This document shows, piece by piece, positions 63,101 to 64,000 of a stretch of DNA of 64,000 nt. The translations under genes were made by a program, and so were the position numbers. Location of the stretch: NCBI GenBank assembly GCA_015039365.1, contig WION01000025.1:310001-374000 (forward strand). The letters are read 5' to 3'. The stretch is from Amanita rubescens. Its lineage: Eukaryota; Basidiomycota; Agaricomycetes; Agaricales; Amanitaceae. The notes beneath the pieces are model-generated. The model ran no database searches, had not been told where the DNA came from, and saw nothing but the letters and a program-made list of their open reading frames with translations. Positions within the stretch are counted from its first letter, which is position 1; each line of letters begins with the position of its first letter.

Positions 63101-64000
63101 AAATACAAAGCTCGACTGGTCGCCCGCGGTTTCACGCAGAAATTCGGCATCGACTACTTCGACACCCGCGTTTGGATAGTCCGATGGGAAACCATTCAGA
63201 ACCTTCTCGCCCAGGCCGCCGCACGAGGATCAGTCATACATCAAGCTGATGTCAAGAATGCATATCTCAACGCCAAAATAAAAGAAGATATCTACGTTGA
63301 GCTCCCACCTTCCTACGAACAATTTTGATCCCTACCAAGCCATCTAGCCCAGAAACGAGCCGTATGCAAGCTCAAGAAGGGTTTATATGGAACCAAACAA
63401 GCCGGTCGAGGCTGGTACATGAAACTCTGTGACACTTTTATCAGCTTCGGATACAAAGTATCTAACGCTGATCTCGGCGTCTTCTACAGATTCTTGACTG
63501 GGAAATACACCATCGTCGCCGTTGCGACTGATGATCTGACTATCATTGCCAAATCGGTCGAATCCGCTCAGCTGATCAAGGATCAGTTGAACAAACACTT
63601 TGAACTAGTCGATCTCGGGGAGATCAAATGGCTCTTAGGTGTTCACATCACCCACAACCTTGAAAAGCGAACGATATCACTCGGACAACAGTCTTACATC
63701 GACGAGATCATCAAGCGATTCGGACTTGAAGACGCTCGCCCCATCTCAACTCCGATGGAACCTGGATCTGACTTCACCCCCGGAACTCCACACATCTCAC
63801 CAGTCAAACTGACTGCCCGAGAACGCTCCTTCTACCGGGAAATGATCGGCGCTCTGCTCTATCTCTCCACCGTGACTCGAGCCGACGTCGCCTATTGCAT
63901 CTCCACCTTATCTCGTTATCTTGAAGATCCATCAAAGACACATCTCGCCGCCGCTCAACGAGCGATCCGAAACCTAAAACAGACCCGTGATAAGTGTCTG
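60119..64000 (+). pseudogene. gag-pol: copia-2 Gag-Pol polyprotein, one nonsense codon, open at window end
   Basis: Start chosen at ATG 60119 (MSATDTLKLLKLPKLKDDGT); the in-frame ATG at 60098 lies in the primer-binding site. Order: UBN2-type Gag (about 1-240), zinc knuckle CVNCKRTGHKKEDC (about 60870), protease IDSGATRHF (about 61100), integrase zinc domain (LHRKMGHINH to CPDCLEGK), DDE core (VSDLWGPAPS, FGTDRGGEF, SPQSNGKAERANR), acidic linker, RT (SSKFVFRLKRDERGN, ARLVARGFTQKFGIDY, VKNAYLNAKI, KLKKGLYGTKQAGRGW). TGA at 63326-63328 interrupts, after which the same frame continues to 64000; CGA-to-TGA fits. The RT active-site box reads ATDD where copia elements usually have YVDD. Otherwise complete as far as seen. 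Confidence 0.88.

Larger units (their letters stand above)
59826..64000 (+). mobile_element. Ty1/copia LTR retrotransposon copia-2 (3' end outside window)
   Basis: 5' LTR 59826-60093, primer-binding site, and a gag-pol frame running off the window in the RT/RNase H region. Inserted in Ty3-3 pol, opposite orientation. Unrelated to copia-1 at LTR level. Confidence 0.93.

Overview
The window is a repeat-saturated stretch of a fungal nuclear genome, most likely a basidiomycete of the Agaricomycetes type. This rests on a degraded DUF6589-type gene, introns of 54-56 bp, chromodomain Ty3 elements and fungal-type copia, LINE, PIF/Harbinger and hAT-like elements. I see no intact host housekeeping gene and no tRNA, rRNA or CRISPR array. 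Almost everything is a transposable element inserted into another one. Nearly every junction can be resolved because exact target-site duplications (TSDs) survive.

Layout: (1) 1-2282, right part of a giant foldback DNA element (P1). (2) 2.6-5.9 kb, six copies of one copia-type LTR ('family A'), one split by a hAT-like MITE (E1). (3) 5.9-7.2 kb, a frameshifted DUF6589-like gene. (4) 7.57-12.04 kb, the 3' end of a minus-strand Q/S/Y-rich gene split by a 5'-truncated LINE that itself carries a solo LTR. (5) 12.04-17.16 kb, a solo LTR split by a young copia element (copia-1) of its own family. (6) 17.2-20.0 kb, a poly(A)-ended minus-strand sequence, then an LTR split by MITE E2. (7) 20.95-34.03 kb, a three-level nest: hAT-like E3 holds an 11.65-kb foldback element P4, which encodes a PIF/Harbinger-type transposase and a SANT/Myb-like protein, and P4 holds a nearly pristine chromodomain Ty3 element (Ty3-1). 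(8) 34-40.4 kb, low-information DNA with MITEs E4 and E5 and two LTR fragments. (9) 40.4-55.0 kb, a nested cluster of a second Ty3 family (B1, B2, B3). B2 is split by a palindromic Tc1/mariner-like element and by foldback P2, and carries an extra ~735-codon ORF downstream of pol. (10) 55.0-59.8 kb, a third Ty3 element (minus strand) split by foldback P3. (11) 59.8-64.0 kb, a second copia element running off the window.

The observations I rate highest are: the Harbinger-type gene pair inside elements that have kilobase inverted arms and 8-bp TSDs (canonical Harbinger makes 3-bp TSDs); the extra post-pol ORF with a zinc-knuckle-like motif in Ty3 family B; a shared -1 frameshift heptamer and self-primer design in two Ty3 families; a set of TAGTG-ended MITEs sharing subterminal ACC(A/G)GT motifs and carrying internal tandem repeats; and the fact that the nonsense codons I tabulated in otherwise readable element genes fit C-to-T or G-to-A changes.
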